Assembly (NCBI GenBank): GCA_913058195.1
Contig: CAJXPP010000012.1
Span: 1 to 21,029 of the forward strand
Origin: an uncultured Gammaproteobacteria bacterium
GTDB lineage: Bacteria; Pseudomonadota; Gammaproteobacteria; Nitrosococcales; Methylophagaceae
Length of the DNA: 21,029 nucleotides
Direction of reading: 5' to 3'
The position numbers and the translations under genes were made by a program. This document shows positions 1 to 7,225 of this stretch, piece by piece. The notes beneath the pieces were generated by a model. That model had not been told where the DNA came from. It made no database searches and saw only the letters and a list, made by a program, of their open reading frames with translations. Position 1 is the stretch's first letter. Each line of letters begins with the position of its first letter.

Positions 1-48
1 TCTACACAGAGTAGATCGTCGGCAGCGTCAGATGTGTATAAGAGACAG
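1..48 (+). other. Illumina Nextera i5 adapter remnant (assembly artefact)
   Basis: Bases 1-7 match the end of the P5 flow-cell primer, bases 8-15 (AGAGTAGA) match the Nextera i5 index N504, and bases 16-48 are the complete Nextera Read 1 transposase adapter, ending in the 19-base Tn5 mosaic end (30-48). Genomic sequence starts at 49. The adapter encodes the MCIRDR peptide seen at the front of an over-extended fur reading frame, a familiar database artefact. This should be trimmed and not read as an insertion-sequence end. Confidence 0.98.
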
Positions 49-56
49 GTTTCGAC

Positions 57-61
57 GAGGA
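57..61 (+). promoter_or_regulatory. Ribosome binding site deciding the fur start
   Basis: GAGGA lies 9 bases before the ATG at 71. It supports that ATG as the true fur start rather than the ATG at 32, which is inside the adapter. Confidence 0.7.
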
Positions 62-70
62 TCAATAATC

Positions 71-478
71 ATGGAAAGCCAAGATTTACGACAGGCCGGG
101 CTTAAAGTAACCTTACCCAGAGTTAAAGTTCTGGAAATTTTAGAAAACACAACTCAGCGTCATATGAGTGCAGAAGATGTTTATAAAGCCTTATTAGAAT
201 CAGGTGAAGAGATAGGATTAGCCACTGTTTATCGAGTTTTGACTCAGTTTGAAGGTGCAGGCCTAGTATCCCGCTTAAGCATCGATGGTGGACATGCTGT
301 ATTTGAACTTGAAGATGGTTCTCATCACGATCATTTATTGTGTATTAAATGCAACCGAATTGAAGAATTTGTTGATGATGTGATTGAGCAGCGACAACGC
401 GCAATTGCGCTTGAAAAAGGATTTGAAATGACAGATCACAGTCTTTATATTTATGGTATTTGCCGTGACTGTCAGTAA
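71..478 (+). CDS. fur: Ferric uptake regulator Fur
   Basis: Iron-responsive transcriptional repressor of 135 residues. With Fe(II) bound, the dimer binds Fur boxes and represses iron uptake genes (family knowledge). The N-terminal winged helix (about 1-80) carries the near-invariant stretch GEEIGLATVYRVL at 45-57. The dimerisation and metal domain has HHDH at 85-88, Cys91-x-x-Cys94 and a C-terminal Cys131-x-x-Cys134, so both structural zinc cysteine pairs are visible. Unlike the E. coli protein, it ends right after the second pair and has no His-rich tail. The start is the ATG at 71 with GAGGA before it; the longer frame from 32 reads through sequencing adapter. Only 22 genuine upstream bases are present, so its promoter cannot be seen. 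It is convergent with recN with a 16-base gap, leaving little room for a terminator. Confidence 0.96.
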   Translation: MESQDLRQAGLKVTLPRVKVLEILENTTQRHMSAEDVYKALLESGEEIGLATVYRVLTQFEGAGLVSRLSIDGGHAVFELEDGSHHDHLLCIKCNRIEEFVDDVIEQRQRAIALEKGFEMTDHSLYIYGICRDCQ

Positions 479-494
479 TTAATAATTCTGAACG

Positions 495-2168
495 TTAACT
501 GTCTGCTAAATCAAGCATTTCCTCTGCATGAGAGCGCGTTTTTTCGGTGATACTAACGCCACCTAGCATCCGTGATATTTCTTCTACTCTTTGTGCTTTG
601 TTAAGTGTAGATACATCGATATGCGTACTATCACCAGACTGTTGTTTGCTCACCTGCAACTGTTGATGAGCTTGCGCGGCAACTTGTGGTAAGTGTGTGA
701 TGCAAATTACTTGTTGAGTCTTTGCTAATTGTCGTAGATGCTTACCAACTACTTCCGCTACACCGCCACCAATACCAACATCAACTTCATCAAAGACTAA
801 GGTAGGTACACTGCGTGTGCCAGCAGTGACAACTTGAATTGCCAGACTGATACGCGCTAGTTCGCCGCCCGAAGCTACTTTTGCAAGATCGCCCGCTGGT
901 TGGCCTGGATTGGTGCTGACTAGCAACTGAATTTGATCTGCACCTGTCTCATTAAAATTACTATTGGCCATTGGCTTAACAATAAATTCAATTTTTCCGT
1001 GAGGGATCGCGAGAAGCTGGATTGATTGAGTGATTTTTTTGGATAAAGGCCCAATCGTTTTACTGCGTTTAAGGGTTATTTTCTCGCATAGTTCCCGGCA
1101 AATCTGTTCTTGATGCTGCAGTTGTAATAGTAGTTTTTCATTATTACCACCTAAATTAGTTAAAGCATCAAGCTCTACACACAGGCTTTGGTAGTGAGCA
1201 GGTAAGTTTTCTATTTCTACTTGGTGTTTACGCGCCAGGCCATGAAGTAGAGTAACTTGTTGTTCTACCTGTTCAAGTTTTGCGGGATCAGCTTCAGCTG
1301 AGTCTAAATAGTGTCTAAGTTCTGAGGCACACTCATCCAATTGTATAAGTGTCGAGTTAAGTATTTCAACACTATTTGTAAATTTAGCTTCAATATCTTG
1401 TTGCTTTTCTAAATCACTAAGAACATGACTAATGATGTTATAAGCTGAGTTTTGCTCTTGCTCAAACAACTGGTGTAAACCTGACTCTGCACTTTGAATT
1501 AATTGTGAAGCGTGAGATAGCTGTTGTTGTGCTTGTAGTAGTTGTTTAATACTGTCATCGCTTAATTCAAAAGGCTCTAGTTCTTTGACCTGGTAGTCTA
1601 ATAAATCTAGGCGAGCTGAGTGATCTTGCGACTGCTGTTGCATTAGCTGTACGTTTTTTTGTAATGATTGCCACTCGGAATAGGCCAGTGATAGCTCATT
1701 GAGTAGTGGTTTTGTTTGAGCGACAGTATCAAGTAGCGTGCGTTGAATATCAGGTCTCAGTAATGATTGATGTGCATGTTGTCCGTGAATATCAATACTG
1801 CGTTCGCTTACCTCACGTAGCTGGCTTAATGGAACTGGGCGGCCATTAATATAAGCACGTGAGCGGCCATCTTTGCTTATTGTCCGACGTAGGTGACATT
1901 GCTCATCATCATCTAACTCTTGTGATACCAGCCATTGTTGTAAAGGCTTATTATTAGCTGTCTCGAAACTAGCTGAAACTTCGGCTCGGTCATGACCGAA
2001 GCGGATCATTTTTGAGTCTGCTCTGTCACCAAGCACTAAACTGAGTGCGTCAACTAAGATTGATTTACCTGCACCTGTTTCACCGGTTAAAGAGCTCATA
2101 CCTTGGTCAAGCGTCAGTTCAATATCTTCTACAACTGCAAGGTGGCGTACAGTTAATCGACTTATCAT
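495..2168 (-). CDS. recN: DNA repair protein RecN
   Basis: SMC-like ATPase of 557 residues that acts at DNA double-strand breaks in recombinational repair. Walker A GETGAGKS is at 29-36, the ABC signature (SGGE) at about 433-436, and Walker B LVFDE at about 457-461 followed by the D-loop region and a switch histidine (THLPQ). The middle third is rich in Gln, Leu and Glu, as expected for the coiled-coil arms. The length fits the family (E. coli 553). I chose the ATG at 2168, which forms an ATGA overlap with the nadK stop and aligns with the usual RecN N-terminus; an in-frame ATG six codons earlier (2186) is less likely. The overlap implies co-transcription and translational coupling with nadK. 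The nadK-recN pairing is common in gammaproteobacteria. I see no SOS box directly before it, so expression probably follows nadK. Confidence 0.96.
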   Translation of the reverse strand: MISRLTVRHLAVVEDIELTLDQGMSSLTGETGAGKSILVDALSLVLGDRADSKMIRFGHDRAEVSASFETANNKPLQQWLVSQELDDDEQCHLRRTISKDGRSRAYINGRPVPLSQLREVSERSIDIHGQHAHQSLLRPDIQRTLLDTVAQTKPLLNELSLAYSEWQSLQKNVQLMQQQSQDHSARLDLLDYQVKELEPFELSDDSIKQLLQAQQQLSHASQLIQSAESGLHQLFEQEQNSAYNIISHVLSDLEKQQDIEAKFTNSVEILNSTLIQLDECASELRHYLDSAEADPAKLEQVEQQVTLLHGLARKHQVEIENLPAHYQSLCVELDALTNLGGNNEKLLLQLQHQEQICRELCEKITLKRSKTIGPLSKKITQSIQLLAIPHGKIEFIVKPMANSNFNETGADQIQLLVSTNPGQPAGDLAKVASGGELARISLAIQVVTAGTRSVPTLVFDEVDVGIGGGVAEVVGKHLRQLAKTQQVICITHLPQVAAQAHQQLQVSKQQSGDSTHIDVSTLNKAQRVEEISRMLGGVSITEKTRSHAEEMLDLADS

Positions 2169-3034
2169 GTTAGTTTTCGTCCCCATTCCAGCTTAGCGCG
2201 TAATATCGAATAATGGTCATGATCTTCTAGGTGTAATAAAGTAATCGTACTGGGTTGGCGCTGAATGCGGATTGTATCGCCTGGCTGTAGAATATGTCCT
2301 GGTCGTCCATCACATGTCACCATTGCGGACGTAGTGTTACTGTCACTAATAACTATGTCAATAGTGCTACTTGCTGCAACAACTAAAGGTCTATTACTTA
2401 ATGCATGTGGGCAGACTGAAGCTAATACCAGGGCCTCTAAATCAACATCGAGAATGGGGCCACCAGCTGACATTGCATAGGCTGTTGAACCTGTAGGAGT
2501 CGCGACAACCAGACCATCAGCACGTTGGCTATTGAGAAATCGGCCATTGATATACGTTTCAAACTCAATCATATGTAAGCTTTGATGCGCATGCACAACC
2601 ACATCATTCATTGCTTTGCCTACCTCTTGGTTATCTTCACCGAGAATAGATGCATGCATAAGGAAGCGAGTATCTTCCCGGTAGTTGCCTGATAATATTT
2701 CAGATAATTGTGGCTCTAACTTAGCTAAAGTGACATCGGCAAGAAAGCCTAATCTACCAATATTGATGCCCACAATGGGTAAACCTGTGCCTGAAAGTGC
2801 ACGTGAAGCAGATAAAATAGTCCCATCACCACCAATTGCCATGGTGAGGTCGCATTGCTTTGGAAAATCACTGATAGAAATGACTTCTAATTCAGGTAAG
2901 AAGGCCAAAGGTTCATTTACAAATACTGAAAGTGATTGTGCTAATAAAAACTCAGTGATTTGTTCGACGGCATTTTCCATGACCGGATCATCTTTACGAA
3001 TAAAAAGGCCAATGCGTTTAAAGGGTGAATTCAT
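2165..3034 (-). CDS. nadK: NAD kinase
   Basis: Phosphorylates NAD to NADP using ATP (or polyphosphate in some relatives); cytoplasmic. The 289-residue product shows the diagnostic GGDGT at 68-72, the ND of the NAD site at 143-144, and the DGLVVATPTGSTAY loop at 173-186 typical of this kinase family. I chose the ATG at 3034 (MNSPFKRIGL), which matches the family N-terminus; a 16-codon extension to 3082 has no homology I recognise. No strong ribosome binding site is visible before it. A perfect TATAAT lies about 38 bases upstream on this strand. The gene is divergent from ndk and is followed by recN with a 4-base overlap. Confidence 0.95.
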   Translation of the reverse strand: MNSPFKRIGLFIRKDDPVMENAVEQITEFLLAQSLSVFVNEPLAFLPELEVISISDFPKQCDLTMAIGGDGTILSASRALSGTGLPIVGINIGRLGFLADVTLAKLEPQLSEILSGNYREDTRFLMHASILGEDNQEVGKAMNDVVVHAHQSLHMIEFETYINGRFLNSQRADGLVVATPTGSTAYAMSAGGPILDVDLEALVLASVCPHALSNRPLVVAASSTIDIVISDSNTTSAMVTCDGRPGHILQPGDTIRIQRQPSTITLLHLEDHDHYSILRAKLEWGRKLT

Positions 3035-3071
3035 AGAATACGTTGAGTTTTTGTTAAAATAATAGTTGGAT

Positions 3072-3077
3072 ATTATA
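3072..3077 (-). promoter_or_regulatory. Putative -10 element for nadK-recN
   Basis: A perfect TATAAT on the minus strand, 38 bases before the nadK ATG, in the 150-base nadK/ndk divergent gap. The -35 position 17 bases upstream is a poor match (AATTCT), so this is a likely but unproven sigma-70 promoter. Confidence 0.4.
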
Positions 3078-3158
3078 CCCAAATGAAACGAAAGAGAATT
3101 AATGAAGTAATAATGGTTAACGTGAACATCATCATAATGATAGAATGGTTTGATTTTA

Positions 3159-3164
3159 TATAAC
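3159..3164 (+). promoter_or_regulatory. Possible -10 element for ndk
   Basis: TATAAC, five of six consensus bases, lies about 20 bases before the ndk ATG. It has no good -35 partner and would leave a short leader that just contains the GGGG ribosome site at 3174-3177. The rest of the nadK/ndk gap shows no other clear signal. Confidence 0.25.
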
Positions 3165-3184
3165 TTCCTATATGGGGATCCACA

Positions 3185-3616
3185 ATGGCGATTGAACGCA
3201 CTATTTCTATCATTAAACCAGATGCTGTAGCAAAAAATGCTATCGGTGATATTTACGCTCGCTTCGAAAAAGCAGGCTTAAGTATTGTTGCTGCTCGAAT
3301 GATTCACTTGACAACAGATCAAGCTGAAGGTTTTTATGCTGAGCATAAAGAACGACCTTTCTTCGGCGCATTGGTTAGCTTCATGACTTCTGGACCTGTT
3401 ATGGTTCAAGTTTTAGAAGGTGAAGGCGCAATATTAAAAAATCGTGACCTAATGGGTGCAACAAACCCTGCAGATGCTGAAGCAGGTACTATTCGTGCTG
3501 ATCTTGCTGAAAGCATTGATGAGAATGCAGTACATGGTTCTGATTCAACAGAAAGTGCTACTCGTGAAATTACTTACTTCTTCACTGAAGAGCAACTTTG
3601 CGCTCGTACTCGCTAA
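3185..3616 (+). CDS. ndk: Nucleoside diphosphate kinase
   Basis: Transfers the gamma-phosphate of ATP to nucleoside diphosphates by a phosphohistidine ping-pong mechanism, balancing cytoplasmic NTP and dNTP pools. The product is 143 residues, the exact bacterial length. The active-site signature NAVHGSDS is at 114-121 with catalytic His117. The N-terminal ERTISIIKPDAV and the substrate-site segment ending GATNPADA (91-98) are also typical. GGGG before the ATG serves as ribosome binding site. It opens the ndk-rlmN-pilW-rodZ-ispG-hisS run, with an 18-base gap to rlmN, and is probably the first gene of that transcript. Nothing is unusual about it. Confidence 0.97.
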   Translation: MAIERTISIIKPDAVAKNAIGDIYARFEKAGLSIVAARMIHLTTDQAEGFYAEHKERPFFGALVSFMTSGPVMVQVLEGEGAILKNRDLMGATNPADAEAGTIRADLAESIDENAVHGSDSTESATREITYFFTEEQLCARTR

Positions 3617-3634
3617 AATTATAGAGAATAATAA

Positions 3635-4732
3635 ATGTCGCGCACAAATCTATTAGGATTAGACTTAAATAGTCTGGAAGAATTTTTTGCTGAAATAGGT
3701 GAGAAACCTTTCCGTGCGCGGCAGTTATTGCAATGGATACATCAATATAGAGTAGTAGATTTTGCTGAGATGACCAATCTGAGCAAAGCCTTACGACAAA
3801 AACTGGAAGAAACAGCAGAAGTAAAACCACCAGAGGTTTTACATGAGTATATTTCTAAAGATGACACGCGAAAGTGGATCATTAAGCTCTCTTGTGGCAA
3901 TTCAATTGAAACAGTGTATATCCCTGAGAAAGGGCGCGGTACTTTATGTGTTTCTTCACAAGTAGGTTGTGCATTAGCGTGTACGTTTTGTTCAACCGCG
4001 CAACAAGGTTTTAGCCGCAATCTAACCGCAAGTGAGATTATTGGCCAAGTCTGGTTGGCGAATGAATATTTAGGTAAAGATCCTAAAGGTAACCGTGTTG
4101 TTACCAATGTGGTGATGATGGGTATGGGCGAGCCATTAGCTAATTATAAAAATGTCGTCATGGCAATGAAGTTAATGCGAGATGATTTGGGTTATGGGAT
4201 CTCATGGCGTCGCGTTACATTAAGTACATCTGGCATGGTGCCAATGATTGATAAATTGCGTGAAGATTGCCATGTGAGTTTAGCTATTTCATTACATGCT
4301 GCAAATGATAAATTACGCAGTGAAATTATTCCGTTAAATGATAAATACCCCATTAAAGAATTGCTTGCAGCATGTAAGCGTTATGTAGATGTTGAACAAC
4401 GTAGACATATTACAATCGAATATGTAATGTTGGATGGAATTAATGATTCGATCCAAGATGGAAAAGATTTAATCCGGATTTTAAAAGGATTACCGACAAA
4501 AATTAACCTTATTCCATTTAACCCTTTTCCCGGAACTGACTACATTTGTTCACCAAAACCAGTTATTAAGCGATTCCAACAACAATTAACAGATGCTGGG
4601 CTAGTTGCAACGATTCGAAAAACACGTGGTGATGACATTGTTGCTGCATGTGGACAATTAGCTGGTGAAGTTCAAGATAAAACACGTCGTACACAACGCT
4701 TAGCAGAAGCCAAACAGGTGACATTTCAATGA
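3635..4732 (+). CDS. rlmN: Dual-specificity 23S rRNA/tRNA adenine C2-methyltransferase RlmN
   Basis: Radical SAM enzyme that methylates C2 of A2503 in 23S rRNA and of A37 in some tRNAs. The product is 365 residues. The iron-sulphur motif CxxxCxxC is at Cys112, Cys116 and Cys119, and a conserved Cys105 lies seven residues before it. The GEP motif is visible at 165-167, and Cys339 in GDDIVAACGQL is the methyl-carrying cysteine equivalent to E. coli Cys355. The N-terminal helical domain (about 1-95) fits RlmN. Having both the radical SAM cysteines and Cys339, it should be active. The resistance methylase Cfr is the closest alternative, but the length, sequence and chromosomal context match RlmN. 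It ends in an ATGA overlap with pilW. Confidence 0.96.
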   Translation: MSRTNLLGLDLNSLEEFFAEIGEKPFRARQLLQWIHQYRVVDFAEMTNLSKALRQKLEETAEVKPPEVLHEYISKDDTRKWIIKLSCGNSIETVYIPEKGRGTLCVSSQVGCALACTFCSTAQQGFSRNLTASEIIGQVWLANEYLGKDPKGNRVVTNVVMMGMGEPLANYKNVVMAMKLMRDDLGYGISWRRVTLSTSGMVPMIDKLREDCHVSLAISLHAANDKLRSEIIPLNDKYPIKELLAACKRYVDVEQRRHITIEYVMLDGINDSIQDGKDLIRILKGLPTKINLIPFNPFPGTDYICSPKPVIKRFQQQLTDAGLVATIRKTRGDDIVAACGQLAGEVQDKTRRTQRLAEAKQVTFQ

Positions 4733-5499
4733 TTAGACAAGCTTGGATAGGGATGTTCTTGATAGTCTGTGCATTATTAGCAGGCTGTACTCCCGCTGGT
4801 GGAACACGCCCTGTTCAACATGTTGCCGCAGACCCGAAAGCAGCCGAGTTAAATATGAGGTTAGGCATAAATTACCTACAGCGCGGTGATTATGCGATAG
4901 CGCTAGAAAAATTAGAAAAGGCATTAACACAAAATCCTAATCTACCGAGTGCTCATAATACAATTGCTATCCTTTACCAGCGACTGAATGAAATGGATAA
5001 AGCTGAACACCACTTTGAACAGGCTGTAAATCGACAGCCTGACTATTCAGCAGCCCACAATAATTATGGTGTATTCCTATGTCAGAAAAAACGTTACGCA
5101 GAAGCTGAACAGCACTTTTTAGAGGCAATAAAAAACCCACTTTATGAGAGTCCTGCACAAGCCTATGAGAATGCTGGTTTATGTGTTAATCGAATTCCAG
5201 ATCAAACACTAGCAGAAACCTACTTTCGTAAAGCATTACAACTGGCCCCCCAATCAAGCAAGTCTCTGATTCAAATGGCTAAGTTGAGATTGTTGGATAT
5301 TGATTATTTGGATGCGCGAAGCTATCTTGAACGTTATAAGCAAGTAGCTGCATGGACACCTCAAGCTTTATATACTGCAATTCAAATTGAATATCATCTT
5401 AATGATAAAAATGCAGTGTCAAGTTATGCCCTACTATTACGAGGTCGATTTCCTGATTCTGACGAGGCTTTAAAAGTAAAGGCTGGAGAATATAAATAA
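4729..5499 (+). CDS. pilW: Type IV pilus biogenesis/stability lipoprotein PilW (PilF)
   Basis: Outer-membrane TPR lipoprotein that helps assemble and stabilise the type IV pilus secretin (family role). The product is 256 residues. The signal peptide has a hydrophobic core at about 5-16 and a lipobox LAGC with Cys20 as the lipidation site. Tandem TPR repeats follow: about 40-73, 74-107, 108-141, then a more divergent pair to about 180, and a helical C-terminus. No other pilus gene is in the window, but this position between rlmN and rodZ is the classical pilF/pilW locus in gammaproteobacteria. The start overlaps the rlmN stop (ATGA) and the stop overlaps the rodZ start (TAATG), so the three are probably translationally coupled. 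Confidence 0.92.
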   Translation: MIRQAWIGMFLIVCALLAGCTPAGGTRPVQHVAADPKAAELNMRLGINYLQRGDYAIALEKLEKALTQNPNLPSAHNTIAILYQRLNEMDKAEHHFEQAVNRQPDYSAAHNNYGVFLCQKKRYAEAEQHFLEAIKNPLYESPAQAYENAGLCVNRIPDQTLAETYFRKALQLAPQSSKSLIQMAKLRLLDIDYLDARSYLERYKQVAAWTPQALYTAIQIEYHLNDKNAVSSYALLLRGRFPDSDEALKVKAGEYK

Positions 5500-5990
5500 T
5501 GGCTGATGATAAGACTGACATAAACATTACCGTTACTGAGCGTGTTGGCGAAACACTTCGTGCGGCACGTGAAGCAAAAAAAATGTCGATTTCAGAAGTA
5601 TCATCACAGATACGTTTGCTTAGTGGTAGGCTTGAGAGTTTAGAAAGTGGTGAATGGGATGAGCTATACGGCCGTACCTATGCCAGAGGCTATTTCATTA
5701 GTTACGTTAAGTTTTTAGGCTTAAATGAAAGTGAAATGCTTGCTGCATTTAATAAAGAGTTTTCTACAACGCTACCTGAAAGCCCATCACTATTAGCCGT
5801 TAATCTTACCGCAACTAAAGGTTTCCCATGGGGACAAGTGATAATTATCATTGGACTACTCGTTTTATTATGGTTCTGCAATCAGAAATATCAGATTTTT
5901 CCATTATCTGAATTCGTGGGATACGATAATAACGCTATCGTTGTTTATGATGGTGAGAGTAGTATTGATTCGAACACAACAAATGAGTAA
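5499..5990 (+). CDS. rodZ: RodZ-like helix-turn-helix membrane protein, short form
   Basis: RodZ links MreB filaments to the cell-wall elongation machinery in rod-shaped cells. This 163-residue protein has the cytoplasmic HTH domain (about 16-85, including the ARGYFISYVKFLGL stretch typical of the family) and one transmembrane segment at about 112-128. After that only about 35 residues remain. Standard RodZ is roughly 300-340 residues, with a Pro/Thr-rich linker and a C-terminal periplasmic beta domain (DUF4115); both are absent. The stop at 5988-5990 lies in good sequence, and the alternative frame at 5851-5982 shows no missing domain, so a simple frameshift does not explain it. GGAGA at 5485-5489 precedes the TAATG start. 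The position between pilW and ispG supports the RodZ identity; full function is uncertain. Confidence 0.82.
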   Translation: MADDKTDINITVTERVGETLRAAREAKKMSISEVSSQIRLLSGRLESLESGEWDELYGRTYARGYFISYVKFLGLNESEMLAAFNKEFSTTLPESPSLLAVNLTATKGFPWGQVIIIIGLLVLLWFCNQKYQIFPLSEFVGYDNNAIVVYDGESSIDSNTTNE

Positions 5991-6099
5991 TACCTTGAAA
6001 AAATTCGAGTTTAGAGTTGTAGACGGAGCATTATTAAATATAACTGCCACGATGACTTGTGTCAGTATAAAACAGTTAAACTTTGGAGAAAGTCCGTAA
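5983..6099 (+). CDS. Possible small protein of 38 residues between rodZ and ispG
   Basis: I do not recognise this ORF. It starts at an ATG inside the last codons of rodZ (ATGAGTAA, 8-base overlap, different frame) and its TAA shares one base with the ispG ATG (TAATG). It therefore fills the rodZ-ispG gap exactly and follows the overlap style of the neighbouring genes. The peptide begins MSNTLKKFEF, contains two threonine/valine-rich stretches and one cysteine, and has no clear transmembrane segment or signal peptide. No good ribosome binding site precedes it, so it would depend on reinitiation after rodZ. It may be a real coupled small gene, a leader for ispG translation, or chance. Confidence 0.35.
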   Translation: MSNTLKKFEFRVVDGALLNITATMTCVSIKQLNFGESP

Positions 6100-7223
6100 T
6101 GTCAGTGCCATCCCCGATTGAACGTAGAAAATCGCGACAAATTATGGTGGGAAATGTACCTGTTGGTGGCGATGCTCCAATTGCTGTGCAGAGTATGACT
6201 AACACGGAAACCTGTGATGTTGATGCGACAGTTGCACAAATAATGGCTTTGAAAGATGTTGGCGCTGATATTGTTCGTGTTTCAGTACCTTCTATGGATG
6301 CAGCAGAAGCCTTTGGCAAAATCAAGCAACGCGTAGATATACCGCTTGTAGCAGATATACATTTTGATTATAAAATAGCATTACGTGTAGCCGAGCTGGG
6401 TGTGGATTGTTTGCGTATCAATCCAGGAAACATAGGTCGTGAAGATCGTGTTCGTGCTGTGGTAGATAGCGCTAGAGATCATGGCATTCCAATTCGAATA
6501 GGCGTCAATGCAGGTTCACTAGAAAAAGAGCTGCAAAAAAAATATGGTGAACCTACGCCTGATGCGATTGTTGAATCTGCATTACGACATATTGATATTT
6601 TAGATAGGTTAAATTACCCAGAGTTTAAGGTCAGTTTAAAAGCATCAGATGTATTTATGACGGTGCATGCTTACCAAAAGTTAGCAGGGCAAATCGAACA
6701 ACCATTACACCTTGGAATTACTGAAGCAGGGGGGTTACGGTCCGGCTCTGTAAAATCAGCAATTGGGCTTGGAATGCTACTTTCTCAAGGTATTGGAGAC
6801 ACAATTCGTGTATCACTAGCGGCAGATCCTATTGAAGAAATTCGTGTTGGTTTTGATATTCTTAAGAGCTTAAGGATCCGTAATAAAGGGATTAACCTTA
6901 TTGCTTGTCCATCTTGTTCTCGCCAGCAGTTCGATGTCATTTCCACAGTAAATGAACTGGAAAGCCGACTTGAAGATATTCTAGAGCCAATGGATGTGGC
7001 AGTGATTGGTTGCGTGGTAAATGGGCCGGGTGAAGCGAAAGAAGCAGCTGTTGGTATTACAGGTGGTGAGCCAAATCTACTTTATGTGGATGGAAAGCCG
7101 AATCATAAAGTTGATAATGAAAGCATGGTTGATGAATTAGAACGAGAAATTCGTGCTCGGATCCTTCGTCAGCAATTAGTATCACATCCAGATAAAATTA
7201 TACCTATAAAGGAAATTAGTTAA
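6099..7223 (+). CDS. ispG: 4-hydroxy-3-methylbut-2-en-1-yl diphosphate synthase IspG (GcpE)
   Basis: Iron-sulphur enzyme of the MEP isoprenoid pathway that converts methylerythritol cyclodiphosphate to HMBPP. The product is 374 residues. The [4Fe-4S] ligands are Cys270, Cys273 and Cys305 with Glu312, numbered exactly as in the E. coli enzyme. The N-terminal TIM barrel begins with the conserved VGNVPVGGDAPIAVQSMTNT segment (17-36), and the C-terminal domain has GCVVNGPGEA at 304-313. I chose the ATG at 6099, which follows GGAGAA at 6085-6090; a 14-codon upstream extension to 6057 is not conserved. Its presence shows that the cell makes isoprenoids by the MEP route. The gap to hisS is only 2 bases. 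Confidence 0.96.
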   Translation: MSVPSPIERRKSRQIMVGNVPVGGDAPIAVQSMTNTETCDVDATVAQIMALKDVGADIVRVSVPSMDAAEAFGKIKQRVDIPLVADIHFDYKIALRVAELGVDCLRINPGNIGREDRVRAVVDSARDHGIPIRIGVNAGSLEKELQKKYGEPTPDAIVESALRHIDILDRLNYPEFKVSLKASDVFMTVHAYQKLAGQIEQPLHLGITEAGGLRSGSVKSAIGLGMLLSQGIGDTIRVSLAADPIEEIRVGFDILKSLRIRNKGINLIACPSCSRQQFDVISTVNELESRLEDILEPMDVAVIGCVVNGPGEAKEAAVGITGGEPNLLYVDGKPNHKVDNESMVDELEREIRARILRQQLVSHPDKIIPIKEIS

Positions 7224-7225
7224 GC

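Noticed and set aside
30..48. Tn5 mosaic end as evidence of a transposon insertion
   Set aside because: It is preceded by the library index and P5 sequence, so it comes from library preparation.
32..70. Upstream extension of Fur from an ATG at 32
   Set aside because: Bases 32-48 belong to the Nextera adapter; GAGGA at 57-61 and homology support the ATG at 71.
2169..2186. RecN start six codons earlier
   Set aside because: The ATG at 2168 gives an ATGA overlap with nadK and matches the usual RecN N-terminus.
2685..3062. 125-codon ORF on the plus strand opposite nadK
   Set aside because: It lies wholly antisense to a well-supported NadK and shows no family motif.
3742..4107. 121-codon ORF antisense to rlmN
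   Set aside because: Shadow of RlmN, including its radical SAM region; no recognisable protein.
5851..5982. Possible frameshifted continuation of RodZ
   Set aside because: The alternative frame gives no DUF4115-like sequence, so a single frameshift does not restore the usual protein.
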